Assembly (NCBI RefSeq): GCF_003858645.1
Contig: NZ_RQJP01000001.1
Span: forward strand, 496,001 to 560,000
Length of the DNA: 64,000 nt
Source: Larkinella knui
GTDB lineage: Bacteria > Bacteroidota > Bacteroidia > Cytophagales > Spirosomataceae
Direction of reading: 5' to 3'
Shown here: in pieces, positions 26,107 through 35,708 of the stretch
Layout: every line of letters begins with the position of its first letter
Numbering within the stretch: the stretch's first letter is position 1
Program-made: the position numbers and the translations under genes
Notes under the pieces: model-generated
What the model saw: the letters and a program-made list of their open reading frames with translations, nothing else
Databases searched by the model: none
Told to the model about the DNA's origin: nothing

Positions 26107-28164
26107 TTACCGATTCATGGAAACGAGAAACTCGTCGTTATTACGGGTTCCGCGCATGCGGTCGAGCAGGAAGTCCATCGATTCCATGGCATTCATGTCC
26201 GCCATGTGTTTACGAAGAATCCAGATGCGTTGCAGCGTTTCCTTGTCAAGCAGCAGATCCTCCCGACGTGTACCGGATGCGAGTACGTCAACCGCCGGAT
26301 AAACCCGTTTGTTGGACAGTTTGCGGTCGAGCTGGAGTTCCATGTTACCGGTTCCTTTGAACTCTTCAAAAATAACTTCGTCCATTTTTGATCCGGTATC
26401 GATCAAAGCCGTGGCGATGATCGTCAATGAACCACCAAACTCAACGTTCCGGGCAGCCCCGAAGAACCGTTTGGGTTTGTGAAGGGCATTGGCATCGACA
26501 CCACCCGAAAGAATCTTGCCTGATGACGGTACAACCGTATTGTAAGCCCGTGCCAGACGCGTTATCGAGTCGAGCAGAATGACGACATCATGACCGCATT
26601 CGACCATGCGTTTTGCTTTTTCCAAAACCATCGAGGCCACTTTCACGTGCCGCTCAGCCTGTTCGTCGAAGGTGGATGAAATAACTTCGGCGTTTACACT
26701 GCGCGCCATATCGGTTACTTCTTCCGGGCGTTCATCGATGAGCAGGATGATGAGGTAAACTTCCGGGTGATTTTTGGTAATGGCGTTCGCTATGTCTTTC
26801 AATAGCACCGTTTTACCCGTTTTGGGCTGGGCCACGATCATGCCCCGCTGGCCTTTGCCAATAGGGGCAAACATGTCGACAATCCGGGTCGAATACTGGT
26901 CGGAACGATAGCTCAGATTCAGTTTTTCTTCGGGGAAAAGCGGAGTTAAGTATTCAAATGGAATCCGGTCGCGAATTTCTTCCGTTGTTTTGCCATTGAC
27001 CGACGAAACACGCAACAGGGCGAAATATTTTTCACCTTCTTTCGGCGGCCGAATCTGTCCGCGAACCGTATCGCCGGTTTTCAGCCCAAAGAGTTTGATT
27101 TGTGACGGTGATACATATATGTCATCCGGACTGGCGAGGTAATTATAATCTGCCGACCGAAGAAAACCGTAGCCACCATCGGACATAATTTCCAGAACGC
27201 CTTCATTTTCAATGATCCCGTCGAACTCCCGAACATGCTGGTTATACTGCCGACGGATGCGGTTTGTATATTCATCCGGCCGAACCACTTCTCGCTGTTG
27301 ACGTTCGGGCTGTTGGGCCGGAGTTTGGCTGGCCGTTGGTTCGGGTTGATCGGCTTGAACAGGTGCTTCCGGTGTGGGCGGATTGACAACGGCTACGTCC
27401 GTTTGTCCGGCTTCACCGTCGCCCGGAGTCGTGTAAAAATCGTCGGCATCGGTTTCAATTGACAGATCCAGAGCCGGTTGCTCCAGTTCGCCTTTCCGGT
27501 TGCGGAGTAACTCAGGACGCTGTCCTTTATTCTGAATCCCTTTATTTTCAACAGGTTTTTCAGAAACTACAGGGATAATATCTTCACCAACACCCTCGTC
27601 GTCCTTGCGAATACGTTGCCGGACCCGGCGTGGATCATGAGAATCGGACTGCTCGTTTCGGGCCGGACGGATCGGGCCGGATTGTTCCGGACCACGTCGG
27701 TTTTGGGGTCGGGCGGCCGTCGCATCGGCAGGCCGGCCATTTCGCAGTGCATTATCGCGATTTGGACGGGCGGCAGGAACGCGGGGTTCCTCGGTTCTGG
27801 CCTGCGGGGGCGTTTGAATTTCCGGCTGAACGGGTTCGGGTTCAGGAGTAGAAACCGGAGCCGGTTCGGCCACCGGGGCCAGTTCAGCTACGGGAGCGAC
27901 TTCGGCCACTGGCGCAGCTTCAGGGCGAGGACGGCGGCCACGGCGTGGTGCCTCAGCCGTCACGGTCTGTACAGGTTCTGCGGTTGTACTTTTACCGTTT
28001 TCAGAAACTGCCGGAACAGGGTCAGGTAACAAGGATTGTTGGTCTAATATCTTATAAACCAGCTCCTTTTTATTGAATTTGCTAATGTCACGAATGCTGA
28101 ATGATTCAGCAATCGCTTTCAATTCTGATAATAGTTTCAGATCGAGTTCTTCCTTATTGTACAT
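26107..28164 (-). CDS. rho: Transcription termination factor Rho with a long disordered insert
   Basis: This 685-residue Rho (E. coli: 419) has a Rho_N helical domain (about 1-45, [20 protein letters not shown]). A roughly 265-residue low-complexity segment (about 46-312) follows, rich in Pro, Glu, Arg and Ala, with near repeats of PVAE. The RNA-binding OB fold is at about 315-390 ([22 protein letters not shown]). The ATPase core has the P-loop AQPKTGKT (about 445-452), Walker [14 protein letters not shown] and the Q/R-loop region. Inserts of this kind are known in Bacteroidota Rho, where in Bacteroides the disordered region drives phase separation. It is monocistronic. Confidence 0.98.
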   Translation of the reverse strand: MYNKEELDLKLLSELKAIAESFSIRDISKFNKKELVYKILDQQSLLPDPVPAVSENGKSTTAEPVQTVTAEAPRRGRRPRPEAAPVAEVAPVAELAPVAEPAPVSTPEPEPVQPEIQTPPQARTEEPRVPAARPNRDNALRNGRPADATAARPQNRRGPEQSGPIRPARNEQSDSHDPRRVRQRIRKDDEGVGEDIIPVVSEKPVENKGIQNKGQRPELLRNRKGELEQPALDLSIETDADDFYTTPGDGEAGQTDVAVVNPPTPEAPVQADQPEPTASQTPAQQPERQQREVVRPDEYTNRIRRQYNQHVREFDGIIENEGVLEIMSDGGYGFLRSADYNYLASPDDIYVSPSQIKLFGLKTGDTVRGQIRPPKEGEKYFALLRVSSVNGKTTEEIRDRIPFEYLTPLFPEEKLNLSYRSDQYSTRIVDMFAPIGKGQRGMIVAQPKTGKTVLLKDIANAITKNHPEVYLIILLIDERPEEVTDMARSVNAEVISSTFDEQAERHVKVASMVLEKAKRMVECGHDVVILLDSITRLARAYNTVVPSSGKILSGGVDANALHKPKRFFGAARNVEFGGSLTIIATALIDTGSKMDEVIFEEFKGTGNMELQLDRKLSNKRVYPAVDVLASGTRREDLLLDKETLQRIWILRKHMADMNAMESMDFLLDRMRGTRNNDEFLVSMNR

Positions 28165-28552
28165 AAAAAGCCAAAGTAAGCAAAGAGGGCTTCACTTGAT
28201 AATTGTGAGATAATTGTGCTACGGCGAGCCGTGGATGAATGAATCCAAATGAGGAAAAGTAGTGCTTTAATTTTTTGATTAATTACAAGTCAGATAATTG
28301 CTTGACCTATGCACTTGCAGCAACTGTTTCGGTATATAAACTCAGCAACGCTGTGCGTGGCAGGGTTCAATAAGGACAGTTTGTTCAGGTGGATTTGGCT
28401 TGCAGCCTCAGATTACATGGATAAAAGGCAGAACACCAGTGAATCGGGTCAGGGCCTATATGACCACAATGTTAAGATTTTAATCCCGCTTTGTCAACAA
28501 GAACGAGTAAAACCCGCAAATGTTTTAAAAATTAATCAAAAGCAGCCAGAAT
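28165..28552. other. 388-bp gap between rho and the MscS-type gene
   Basis: I find no gene here that I would defend. A plus-strand open frame from 28309 runs 125 bp into the MscS gene on the opposite strand and has no recognisable family. The first 150 bp are A+T-rich and should contain the rho promoter and leader on the minus strand, where rho often autoregulates. Confidence 0.45.
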
Positions 28553-29698
28553 TTAGTTTTGATTGTCGAGCGGAGATTCAGTTTGTGATCGAAGATACAC
28601 CATTCTTGTTGGAAATGCAAACCGCCCGCTATGTTTTTCAACAATCGAAATTAATTGATAGTTCACCTCTTCCTTGATCTTGTTAAATTCCCGGTAATCG
28701 GCGGTGGCAGCATAATATTGAATTAGAATATCCAGTGAACTCTCGCCAAAGGTGTCGAACTGAATTAGAGCCGGATTCTGGTTTATTTTGGGTTGATTAT
28801 CAATCCATTGCCGGATGTCGTCAACAATGGTTCGAAGCGTGTCAGCCGGTGTGTCGAGCGCCAAACGAAGGTAAAATTTAGCCCGACGCTGGCTGCGCTG
28901 AGTCAGGTTATCGAGTGACTGTGAAATCATCAACCGGTTCGGTACGGCAATCTGACTGCCATCGTCTGTCCGAAGGCGCGTACTTCGAAAGCCAATTTTT
29001 TCAACGGTTCCCGTAACCTGGTTTGGACCGGTTCCGGCTGTCACGGTATCGCCGGTAATAAAAGGCCGGTCGAGTAAAATGGCAAAGGAGGCAAATAAAT
29101 TCTCGAGGGTTTCGCGGGCAGCCAGCGCAATGGCCAGCCCGCCAATGCCAAGACTCGTTACCAACGCGATGACGTTGACATCGAAAACAATACTTAGCGT
29201 GGCAAAAAACGCGATCGCTAATACGGTGATGATCATCAGGTCGCGGACAAACGGTACGAGCTGATCGTCGAGTTTGGTTTCGGTCTGTTCGGCCCGCTTC
29301 TGAAAAATCAGACCAACAAATTTGACAAACCGGATGGCGATCCAGGCCAGGGTGATCATCAAGGTCGTTTGATACAACCGAATCATAACCAGGCGGTACC
29401 CAAACTCGGTGCGGGAAACCAGCCCCCATTGTTCGGGAATGGCCAGGCGGTCGAAGGCCAGAAAAAGCATGATCAGCAAAATCAGAAACTCGATCGGTTT
29501 GCGCATCAACCGGATAAAATCACTGATCGGAATGGCCCCGACTTCCGGTTTTACGAGCCGGTAAAAAAAACGGCTCAGTACCATCGATAAAATACGTTTC
29601 AGCCCTAAACCCAGCAGAATAATGACGGCAAAAACGATCAGATTACCTACCGAGTTACCCAGTAGCCGTTGCTCAAACCATGTTTTTAAGAATTCCAT
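28553..29698 (-). CDS. Mechanosensitive ion channel of the MscS family
   Basis: This 381-residue inner-membrane channel has about five TMs. The pore-lining helix region shows VIALVTSLGIGGLAIALAARETLENLFASF (quoted in part, about 175-205), with the Gly/Ala pattern of MscS TM3. The beta domain reads PFITGDTV and TGTVEKIGFRSTRLRT, with VPNRLMISQSLDN. It has two more N-terminal TMs than E. coli MscS (286 residues). It should release solutes on hypo-osmotic shock. It is monocistronic and divergent from coaX. Confidence 0.93.
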   Translation of the reverse strand: MEFLKTWFEQRLLGNSVGNLIVFAVIILLGLGLKRILSMVLSRFFYRLVKPEVGAIPISDFIRLMRKPIEFLILLIMLFLAFDRLAIPEQWGLVSRTEFGYRLVMIRLYQTTLMITLAWIAIRFVKFVGLIFQKRAEQTETKLDDQLVPFVRDLMIITVLAIAFFATLSIVFDVNVIALVTSLGIGGLAIALAARETLENLFASFAILLDRPFITGDTVTAGTGPNQVTGTVEKIGFRSTRLRTDDGSQIAVPNRLMISQSLDNLTQRSQRRAKFYLRLALDTPADTLRTIVDDIRQWIDNQPKINQNPALIQFDTFGESSLDILIQYYAATADYREFNKIKEEVNYQLISIVEKHSGRFAFPTRMVYLRSQTESPLDNQN

Positions 29699-29766
29699 GC
29701 CGCATTTTAAGCAATTTTAACAATCAAAATTGAGGATTCTGGTCTCTATTTGCAATTTTTGCAGGA

Positions 29767-30498
29767 ATGAACATCGCCATCGACTGGGGTAACAGTACCA
29801 TCAAAGCCGGTTTTTTTGACAGGGGAAAGCTGATGGAAGCTTATCCTACATTGTCCGTTGAAAGCCTGCAAGGCCTGATTGAGACGCATTTGCCCGAGGC
29901 CGTGGTGGTTTCTTCAACGAATCGTCCGGCTGACCAAATGCGGCAACAACTTCGGTTGAAACCGGCTACCCGCTGGCTGAACGTTGACGGATACACACCG
30001 GTGCCGATGGAGAAACGGTATGATACCCCGCATACCCTCGGCACCGACCGGATTGCGTCAGCTGTTGGAGCCAAAGTGCGTTTTCCGCAGGATGACTGTC
30101 TGGTGATCGACATGGGCACCTGCGTTACGTATGACTACGTCGATGCGGAATCGGTCTTTCATGGCGGAATGATTTCTCCCGGCTTCCGTATGCGATTCCG
30201 GGCCATGCATTCGTTTACAGAAAGGCTACCTCTGGTCGAACCGGATGAGCTTCGTCCGTCGTTACTCGGAAAGAATACCCGCCAGGCCATGCAGGCCGGT
30301 GTTGTTAATGGATTGCTGGCCGAACTAAACGGGATTATCGAAGCGCACCGCCGGGAACACCCGAATATCAAGGTGCTAATCTGCGGGGGAGACGCTCCAT
30401 TTTTTGAAAGTAGCCTGAAACCACCCATCTTTGCAGTTCCGGAACTGGTACTGATCGGATTGAATCGTATTTTACAACATAATGTCGACCTCTCGTAA
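29767..30498 (+). CDS. coaX: Type III pantothenate kinase
   Basis: This 243-residue ASKHA-fold kinase carries out the first step of CoA synthesis. The phosphate-1 motif is IDWGNSTIKAGFF, the catalytic Asp lies in LVIDMGTCVTYDYV, GTDRIASAVGA is the family's ribose/pantothenate loop, and GGMISPGF is present. It overlaps the next gene by 17 bp, so translation is coupled. CoaBC, which acts later in the same pathway, is encoded at 36869-38095. Confidence 0.96.
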   Translation: MNIAIDWGNSTIKAGFFDRGKLMEAYPTLSVESLQGLIETHLPEAVVVSSTNRPADQMRQQLRLKPATRWLNVDGYTPVPMEKRYDTPHTLGTDRIASAVGAKVRFPQDDCLVIDMGTCVTYDYVDAESVFHGGMISPGFRMRFRAMHSFTERLPLVEPDELRPSLLGKNTRQAMQAGVVNGLLAELNGIIEAHRREHPNIKVLICGGDAPFFESSLKPPIFAVPELVLIGLNRILQHNVDLS

Positions 30499-31768
30499 CG
30501 GATTTTATTCCGTCTTATTTACCGGCTTTTTCCTGATTGGACTGGCTAATTTAACCGCTCAGGCACAAGGTTTAGGCAATTCTCCTTATTCTGCGCTGGG
30601 TATTGGTGAAATTTATGGCACCAACAATATTACTAATTTGGGAATGGGGGGCCTGGGAACCGCTTATGCCAACGGTTTTTTTCTCAATAGCGTCAACCCG
30701 GCGTTGCTGGTCCGTAATCGCTTTACCATTTTTGAAGTAGGCTTGCTGGGCCAATCCAAACGCTTATCGGATAATCGGGGCCAAAACCAGCAGGACTTTG
30801 GGGCCAACCTCAGTTACCTGACGTTAACGTTTCCGGTAACGAAGTATTGGTCGGCCGGTATTGGACTGCGGCCTTATAGCTATGTCGATTACCAGACTAC
30901 ACAATACCAGAAAGTGCCGGGTACAATTTATGAATCCGAATATATTTACCGGGGACGGGGCGGATTGAACAAAGCCACGTTTACCAACGGTTTTAGTCTG
31001 ACCAAAAACCTGTATGTGGGCGTAGAAGCCTCATTTCTTTTTGGTAATATCACCAATGATTCGGACTCGCGATTGCTAATTGGTGGCGATGATATTACGG
31101 TAAAGCGGTCTACCTTAACCAGTTACAGCGATGTTATCTGGCGACTGGGGGCGGCCTGGCGACCTAAATTGAACAAAGACTGGTTTCTGAACATTGGGGG
31201 CACCATCGATCCCATGACACGGCTCGGCGGTAATTCGGTCGATACCTATCAGCAAATCGATGCCAGTGGTACGCAAATCTCAATTCCCGATACCGTTGCA
31301 AGCCGCTCGGGTGGTTCCATCCGGTTACCTTCGCAGCTTCGGGGCGGTATTGTGCTGGAAAAATCCCAAAAACTGGCGTTTGGCGTCGAGTTTGGTTACC
31401 AACCCTGGTCAAAATTCAGACAAATGGACGGTTCATCGGGAAATTTGAAGGATAGCTATTCGATAGGTGCCGGTCTGGAGTTTACGCCGAAAACACGCTC
31501 CTCCCGTTATCTTGAACTGATTCCCTACCGGGTGGGTTTCAATTACGCCAAGTTACCTTACTCTGTTGGTGGTAAACAACCCAATGATATGAATGTTAGT
31601 CTGGGACTTTCATTACCAGTTGGCCAATTTGTCAATTCGGTAACCATATCGCTGATTGGTGGTCAGCGGGGTACGATTTCAAGTGGGCAGATTCAGGAAC
31701 GCTACTTTAAAATCGGTCTTGGTCTGTCGCTCAATCAGCAATGGTTTCAGCGCTACAAAGTGGATTAA
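30482..31768 (+). CDS. Outer membrane beta-barrel protein
   Basis: This 428-residue protein has a signal peptide (about 1-29, ending TAQAQ) and a FadL/PorV-like opening (GLGNSPYSALGIGEIYGTNN, LGMGGLGTAYANG, INPALL-like NSVNPALL). Alternating aromatic beta-strands follow to the end (NQQWFQRYKVD). These features indicate an outer membrane barrel common in Bacteroidota next to coaX. The ATG at 30482 lies inside the coaX 3' end. The specific function is unknown. A channel for hydrophobic compounds and a T9SS-related barrel are both possible. Confidence 0.87.
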   Translation: MSTSRNGFYSVLFTGFFLIGLANLTAQAQGLGNSPYSALGIGEIYGTNNITNLGMGGLGTAYANGFFLNSVNPALLVRNRFTIFEVGLLGQSKRLSDNRGQNQQDFGANLSYLTLTFPVTKYWSAGIGLRPYSYVDYQTTQYQKVPGTIYESEYIYRGRGGLNKATFTNGFSLTKNLYVGVEASFLFGNITNDSDSRLLIGGDDITVKRSTLTSYSDVIWRLGAAWRPKLNKDWFLNIGGTIDPMTRLGGNSVDTYQQIDASGTQISIPDTVASRSGGSIRLPSQLRGGIVLEKSQKLAFGVEFGYQPWSKFRQMDGSSGNLKDSYSIGAGLEFTPKTRSSRYLELIPYRVGFNYAKLPYSVGGKQPNDMNVSLGLSLPVGQFVNSVTISLIGGQRGTISSGQIQERYFKIGLGLSLNQQWFQRYKVD

Positions 31769-31869
31769 ACGTTACTGGTTTTAGCTGCAATTTACCGTTG
31801 AATCAACCCTTCGAACCATGCCGACCCCGCTTGCGTTCTGTAGGTAAGCATGACTCACAACAAGACAAA

Positions 31870-32424
31870 ATGATCCGTAAGCATATCCTTACTACCTTAT
31901 TCGTAAGCCTGTTAGGGTTTGGATTAACCAGTTGCAACGAAGAACCGGCGGCCAAGAAATCAAAACCCTATACCGGTCCGCTGGAAGAAATTAATGACGT
32001 GCAGATTTTGTATAGTGAAGCGGGCCTGTTGAAGGTAAAAATGAAAACGCCGTTGCAGTACAAATACCAGTCAAACGACCGGGTGTATCCCAAAACGGTC
32101 AATATTGAATTCTACGGCCCCGACCAGCAGATCGAAACTACCTTGCGGGCCGATTCAGGACGGTATGTTCAGGCCCAGAATTATTACCGGGTGATGGGTA
32201 ACGTTGTGGTGATCAACCTGAAAAAGAATGAGGAGTTATACACGCCGGAACTCAACTGGAACCCAACGACTAAAAAGGTTTATACTGAAAAAAAAGTTAA
32301 AATTCTCAGTAAACGATCGAATGAACGGTTGGAAGGGGTCGGTTTGGATACCGATCAGACGTTCTCACACTATTTCATTCGGAAACCTTCCGGTATTTTT
32401 CAGTTGGCGGGCGGAGGAAATTGA
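31870..32424 (+). CDS. lptC: LPS export protein LptC
   Basis: This 184-residue protein begins with a hydrophobic segment and a lipobox-like LTSC (Cys at about 20). The LptC beta-jellyroll follows: EEINDVQILYSEAGLLKVKM, FYGPDQQIETTLRADSGRYV and a VMGNVVVINLKKNEELYTPEL block with the order typical of the family (all quoted in part). It bridges the inner-membrane Lpt ABC transporter to the periplasmic LPS path. The ATG at 31870 fits the signal. The frame reaches back to 31741 inside the previous gene. It is the third gene of the coaX-omp-lptC unit. Confidence 0.9.
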   Translation: MIRKHILTTLFVSLLGFGLTSCNEEPAAKKSKPYTGPLEEINDVQILYSEAGLLKVKMKTPLQYKYQSNDRVYPKTVNIEFYGPDQQIETTLRADSGRYVQAQNYYRVMGNVVVINLKKNEELYTPELNWNPTTKKVYTEKKVKILSKRSNERLEGVGLDTDQTFSHYFIRKPSGIFQLAGGGN

Positions 32425-32435
32425 GCCGTAGGGCT

Positions 32436-32864
32436 TCATTTTTGCAGCTGGGTACGGCACAAGTCCAACGCCTTGCTGGCTTCCTTGACATCCGTAATCA
32501 CTTTTTCGTCACCCCATTTATTGTAAATGTAGGTCGTTATCTCGGCGACATCAATGTCGGTTAACTGGGCGTTGGCGGGCATTGGCCGATTAAAGCGCCG
32601 GCCGTTGACCAGAATGGGTTCATTTTGTCCGTACCGGATCAGGCAGATAATCTTCTCTTTATTTTTTAAATAATCCGAACCGTTAATGGGCGGGTAGAGG
32701 GCTTCCAGACCTTTGCCGTCGGTCTGGTGGCAATTGGCGCAGTGTTCCGTATACAACTGATATCCCTCAACAAAGTATTTCTCCTGTTTTAGCTCGTCCT
32801 GGCTTTGGCAGCCGGTTTGAAAAAACAAGGGAAACGCCAGTAAACAAATCGATACCCTTCTCAT
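32436..32864 (-). CDS. Mono-heme cytochrome c lipoprotein
   Basis: This 142-residue protein has a signal with lipobox FQTGC (Cys19). One heme site follows, CANCH in YTEHCANCHQTDGKGLEALYPPI (quoted in part). A Met ligand candidate lies in NRPMPANAQLTDIDVAEI, the usual position for class I cytochromes. It is a periplasmic electron carrier or oxidase partner. Its ATG overlaps the SCO stop (ATGA), so the two are one translational unit, and it needs the ccm system encoded at 8.3-13.2 kb for heme attachment. Confidence 0.92.
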   Translation of the reverse strand: MRRVSICLLAFPLFFQTGCQSQDELKQEKYFVEGYQLYTEHCANCHQTDGKGLEALYPPINGSDYLKNKEKIICLIRYGQNEPILVNGRRFNRPMPANAQLTDIDVAEITTYIYNKWGDEKVITDVKEASKALDLCRTQLQK

Positions 32865-33508
32865 TGTTTTTTATATTCTGCGAGGAGCCGGTCGATGTCG
32901 GCCATGAGTTTATCCGCACCTTCTTCGGTGGTGCCGTCATACATGCCCCGAACGTGCTTCTCCTTGTCGACCAACACAAAATGCCCGCTGTGTAAAAGAC
33001 CGCCCGGTGCACCCGCATCTTCCTGAGCCACCACCATATAGCTTTTGCCGGTTTTAAAAATATCTTCTTTTCGGCCGGTAGCAAATTGCCATTGCGGGCC
33101 GGTTACACCCAGATTTTTGGCAAACTCTTTCAATACCGCAGGCGTATCGTGGCGAGGGTCAATGGTATAGGAGAGGAGCATAACGTCCGGATTGCTTTTA
33201 AACTGATCATAAACCCGCTTCATCTGGGTTTTCATTTTTGGGCAAATTGTCGGGCACGTGATGAAAAAAAAGTCGGCCACGTAAATTTTTCCCTCAAACG
33301 TTTTATCCGTTACCGGCAGGCTATCCTGGTTTGTAAACTGAAAGGCCGGGATCTGGTAATAGGAGGTGTCTGTAACCGTTTTACCGTTGACCTCTTTGGT
33401 AATAACATCACGTTCGCCAAGAATGGGTAAGCGATTGTCGGTTGAAGAACAGGCTGACAAAAGAACCGGTATGGCGAAAAATAGCGTACTTTTTAAGACT
33501 GAATACAT
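32861..33508 (-). CDS. SCO1/SenC-family copper protein
   Basis: This 215-residue lipoprotein has a signal peptide and lipobox LLSAC (Cys20). The thioredoxin-like fold has the copper/redox motif CPTICPKM and the distal ligand His in GLLHSGHFVLVD. SCO proteins deliver copper to, or reduce, the CuA site of cytochrome oxidase. It overlaps the cytochrome c gene by 4 bp. The pairing of a SCO protein with a CxxCH lipoprotein points to respiratory or copper-enzyme assembly. Confidence 0.93.
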   Translation of the reverse strand: MYSVLKSTLFFAIPVLLSACSSTDNRLPILGERDVITKEVNGKTVTDTSYYQIPAFQFTNQDSLPVTDKTFEGKIYVADFFFITCPTICPKMKTQMKRVYDQFKSNPDVMLLSYTIDPRHDTPAVLKEFAKNLGVTGPQWQFATGRKEDIFKTGKSYMVVAQEDAGAPGGLLHSGHFVLVDKEKHVRGMYDGTTEEGADKLMADIDRLLAEYKKQ

Positions 33509-33579
33509 CCTGAACTAAAAATTAATAAAGAAGCTGGCTTGAAAAATGCGTATACTGATTCAACATCCAGCGGCTGATT

Positions 33580-34002
33580 TTAGTTACCCAAGAATTTCTC
33601 GGCCTGCCTGATTCCACCATTTATTTTTTCTTTTACGGTGGTTATTTTCTTCAATTCAAGTTCCAGATAGGCTTTGGCCTGCGCTTCGTCCATGGCTTTG
33701 ATGCTATCAGCTTTGTAGTTGTTCATCCAGTCATACATCAGACTATCGGCTTCAGTCAAGGCTTTGTTGATCAGAATGCCTTCTTGTTGCCGGGCTTGAA
33801 AATTGCCAGGAACGGGCTTGATTTTGGATAAACTGTCGATGTGGTGGCTGATTGCTTCTTTCAAATCTTCCAACTCCTCACTACGCGGCATCACTTCATC
33901 GTGGATCGCCATGACCTGAGTATGAACCTGTTCAACGTTTTTTTTATCGCCGGATTGCTGACAACCCACCAGAGTAACAAGGCAGACTAGTAATTTTTTC
34001 AT
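33580..34002 (-). CDS. Small helical lipoprotein of unknown function
   Basis: This 140-residue protein opens MKKLLVCLVTLVGCQQS, a short signal with a lipobox-like LVGC. The rest is highly charged helix (EELEDLKEAISHHIDSLSKI, MNNYKADSIKAMDEAQAKAY) without a known domain. I used the ATG at 34002, because the frame from 34008 begins with TTG. Such proteins occur in Cytophagales as hypothetical proteins. It lies 71 bp after the SCO start region and just downstream of recN, so it could belong to either unit. Confidence 0.7.
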   Translation of the reverse strand: MKKLLVCLVTLVGCQQSGDKKNVEQVHTQVMAIHDEVMPRSEELEDLKEAISHHIDSLSKIKPVPGNFQARQQEGILINKALTEADSLMYDWMNNYKADSIKAMDEAQAKAYLELELKKITTVKEKINGGIRQAEKFLGN

Positions 34003-34034
34003 GTACAAGTTATCGATTAATTCATTTTGATCCG

Positions 34035-35699
34035 TTACGACGACGCTTTGGGGGACAAGAGTTCTTTCGCGTTTTTAAGGACACTGGGCGATGGGTTATT
34101 ACCGCCGATCATTTGGGCAATTTCCTGAACCCGCTCGTTGAAATTGAGCTTTTTTACCCGACTTACAGTCCGGTTTCCCGAATTATCTTTATATACAAAA
34201 TAGTGGGCTTTTCCCTGGGCCGCAATCTGGTGCAGGTGCGTGATGGCAATAATCTGGTGACTATGGGCCATGTCACGCATCATATTTCCCATTTTGATTG
34301 CAATTTCGCCGGAAACACCCGTATCGATTTCATCAAATATAATGGTCGGCAGCGAACGTTTACTGGCCAGAATATACTTGATGGTCATCATCAACCGCGA
34401 AAACTCACCCCCCGACGCGACATTCTTCAACTGCTGCGGCTTTACCCCTTTGTTGGCACTGAACAGGAACGAAATCGTATCGATGCCATTATTGGTTGGC
34501 TTGCCGGTTTCCATGTTAATTTTCAAGGAAGCATTGGGCATACCCAGATCGGCCAGCAAACTGCCAACGTGTTTTTCAATCTGCGGATTCACTTCCCGGC
34601 GCGAAACCGACAAGGCGTTGGCACTCGTCATGAGTTGTTGCAAAGCGGCTTCATTCTCCGATTTGGCTACCGCCAGTTCCTCGTCCGAATTCAGAATTTT
34701 GCTGACCTTTTTTCCGAGGTCTGCCTGAATCGACAGCAATTCCGAAACCGTCTTCACGGCATGTTTGGTTTGCAGCTGATAGACCAAATTCAACCGCTCC
34801 CGAATGGTTTCCACGCGCGAATCATTGGTCTCAATATGGTCTTCTTCGGTACTGATTTCATTCGCCAAATCGCGTAATTCGATCAGTGAACTTTGCGCAC
34901 GATCCCGAATCTGGCTAAACCGATCGGTCAATCGGGAGACATAATTGAGATTATTGACTACATTTTTCAGGTAAACTACCACCGATTGCTCGGCATTGTC
35001 GAGGTAATCGGCCGACAGTTGCAACCGTTCTTTAATATCTTCCGCATTTTCCAGAATGGTCAGTTCCTGCTCCAGCAATTCCTGCTCATCGGCTTGTAGC
35101 TCCAGTTTTTGAAGTTCTTCATACAAAAAGTTATTGTAATCGAACTCCTTCTTCATCATTGCCGTCTCGTTCAGCAAATGTTCGTAAGCTTCCTGTTTAA
35201 GTCGATACGTGCGGTAGTCAGTGCGGTATTGACGCAACAGGGGCTCATTTTGAGCATAAGTATCCACAATCTGCAACTGGTATTCATTCGACCCGAGCAG
35301 AATCGAATCGTGTTGCGAGTGAATATCCATTAACTGGCTGGTTACCCGGCGGAGAATTTCGAGGTTTACAGGCGTATCGTTTACGAAAGCCCGGGATTTT
35401 CCGCTGGGGCTGATTTCTCGCCGAACGACACACGTGACATCGTAGTCGAGGTCTTCTTCCTCAAATAAATGCTCAATAACATACCCTGAAACATCGAAAA
35501 ACCCTTCGATTACACATTTTTCGTCCGGGTTAAAAAGTGCTTTGGAATCCGCACGATTTCCCATCAACAGGCCGATGGCACCGAGCATGATGGATTTTCC
35601 CGCCCCGGTTTCTCCCGTAATCGTGTTCAGCGACTTGTCGGGATCCATTTCCAGATGTTCAATCAGGGCGTAGTTTTTTATCAATAAATGCGAAAGCAT
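34035..35699 (-). CDS. recN: DNA repair protein RecN
   Basis: This 554-residue SMC-like ATPase of double-strand break repair has a Walker A TGETGAGKSIMLGAIG and an N-terminal head. A long coiled coil fills the middle (about 150-370). The C-terminal head shows ASGGEFSRLMMTIKYIL (signature, in part), IIFDEIDTGVSGEIA (Walker B) and ITHLHQIAAQGKAHYF. The length matches the family. It starts 10 bp after a Hfq/LSm-like small gene and is the last of the bamD-rpoZ-coaBC-porD series. Confidence 0.97.
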   Translation of the reverse strand: MLSHLLIKNYALIEHLEMDPDKSLNTITGETGAGKSIMLGAIGLLMGNRADSKALFNPDEKCVIEGFFDVSGYVIEHLFEEEDLDYDVTCVVRREISPSGKSRAFVNDTPVNLEILRRVTSQLMDIHSQHDSILLGSNEYQLQIVDTYAQNEPLLRQYRTDYRTYRLKQEAYEHLLNETAMMKKEFDYNNFLYEELQKLELQADEQELLEQELTILENAEDIKERLQLSADYLDNAEQSVVVYLKNVVNNLNYVSRLTDRFSQIRDRAQSSLIELRDLANEISTEEDHIETNDSRVETIRERLNLVYQLQTKHAVKTVSELLSIQADLGKKVSKILNSDEELAVAKSENEAALQQLMTSANALSVSRREVNPQIEKHVGSLLADLGMPNASLKINMETGKPTNNGIDTISFLFSANKGVKPQQLKNVASGGEFSRLMMTIKYILASKRSLPTIIFDEIDTGVSGEIAIKMGNMMRDMAHSHQIIAITHLHQIAAQGKAHYFVYKDNSGNRTVSRVKKLNFNERVQEIAQMIGGNNPSPSVLKNAKELLSPKASS

Positions 35700-35708
35700 G
35701 GCAATATT

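Noticed and set aside
28309-28677. 122-residue plus-strand open frame downstream of rho
   Set aside because: It overlaps the MscS-type gene by 125 bp on the opposite strand and has no recognisable domain.
34113-34877. 254-residue plus-strand frame antisense to recN
   Set aside because: It is a shadow of recN codon structure. recN itself has all family motifs, so the opposite frame is not a gene.
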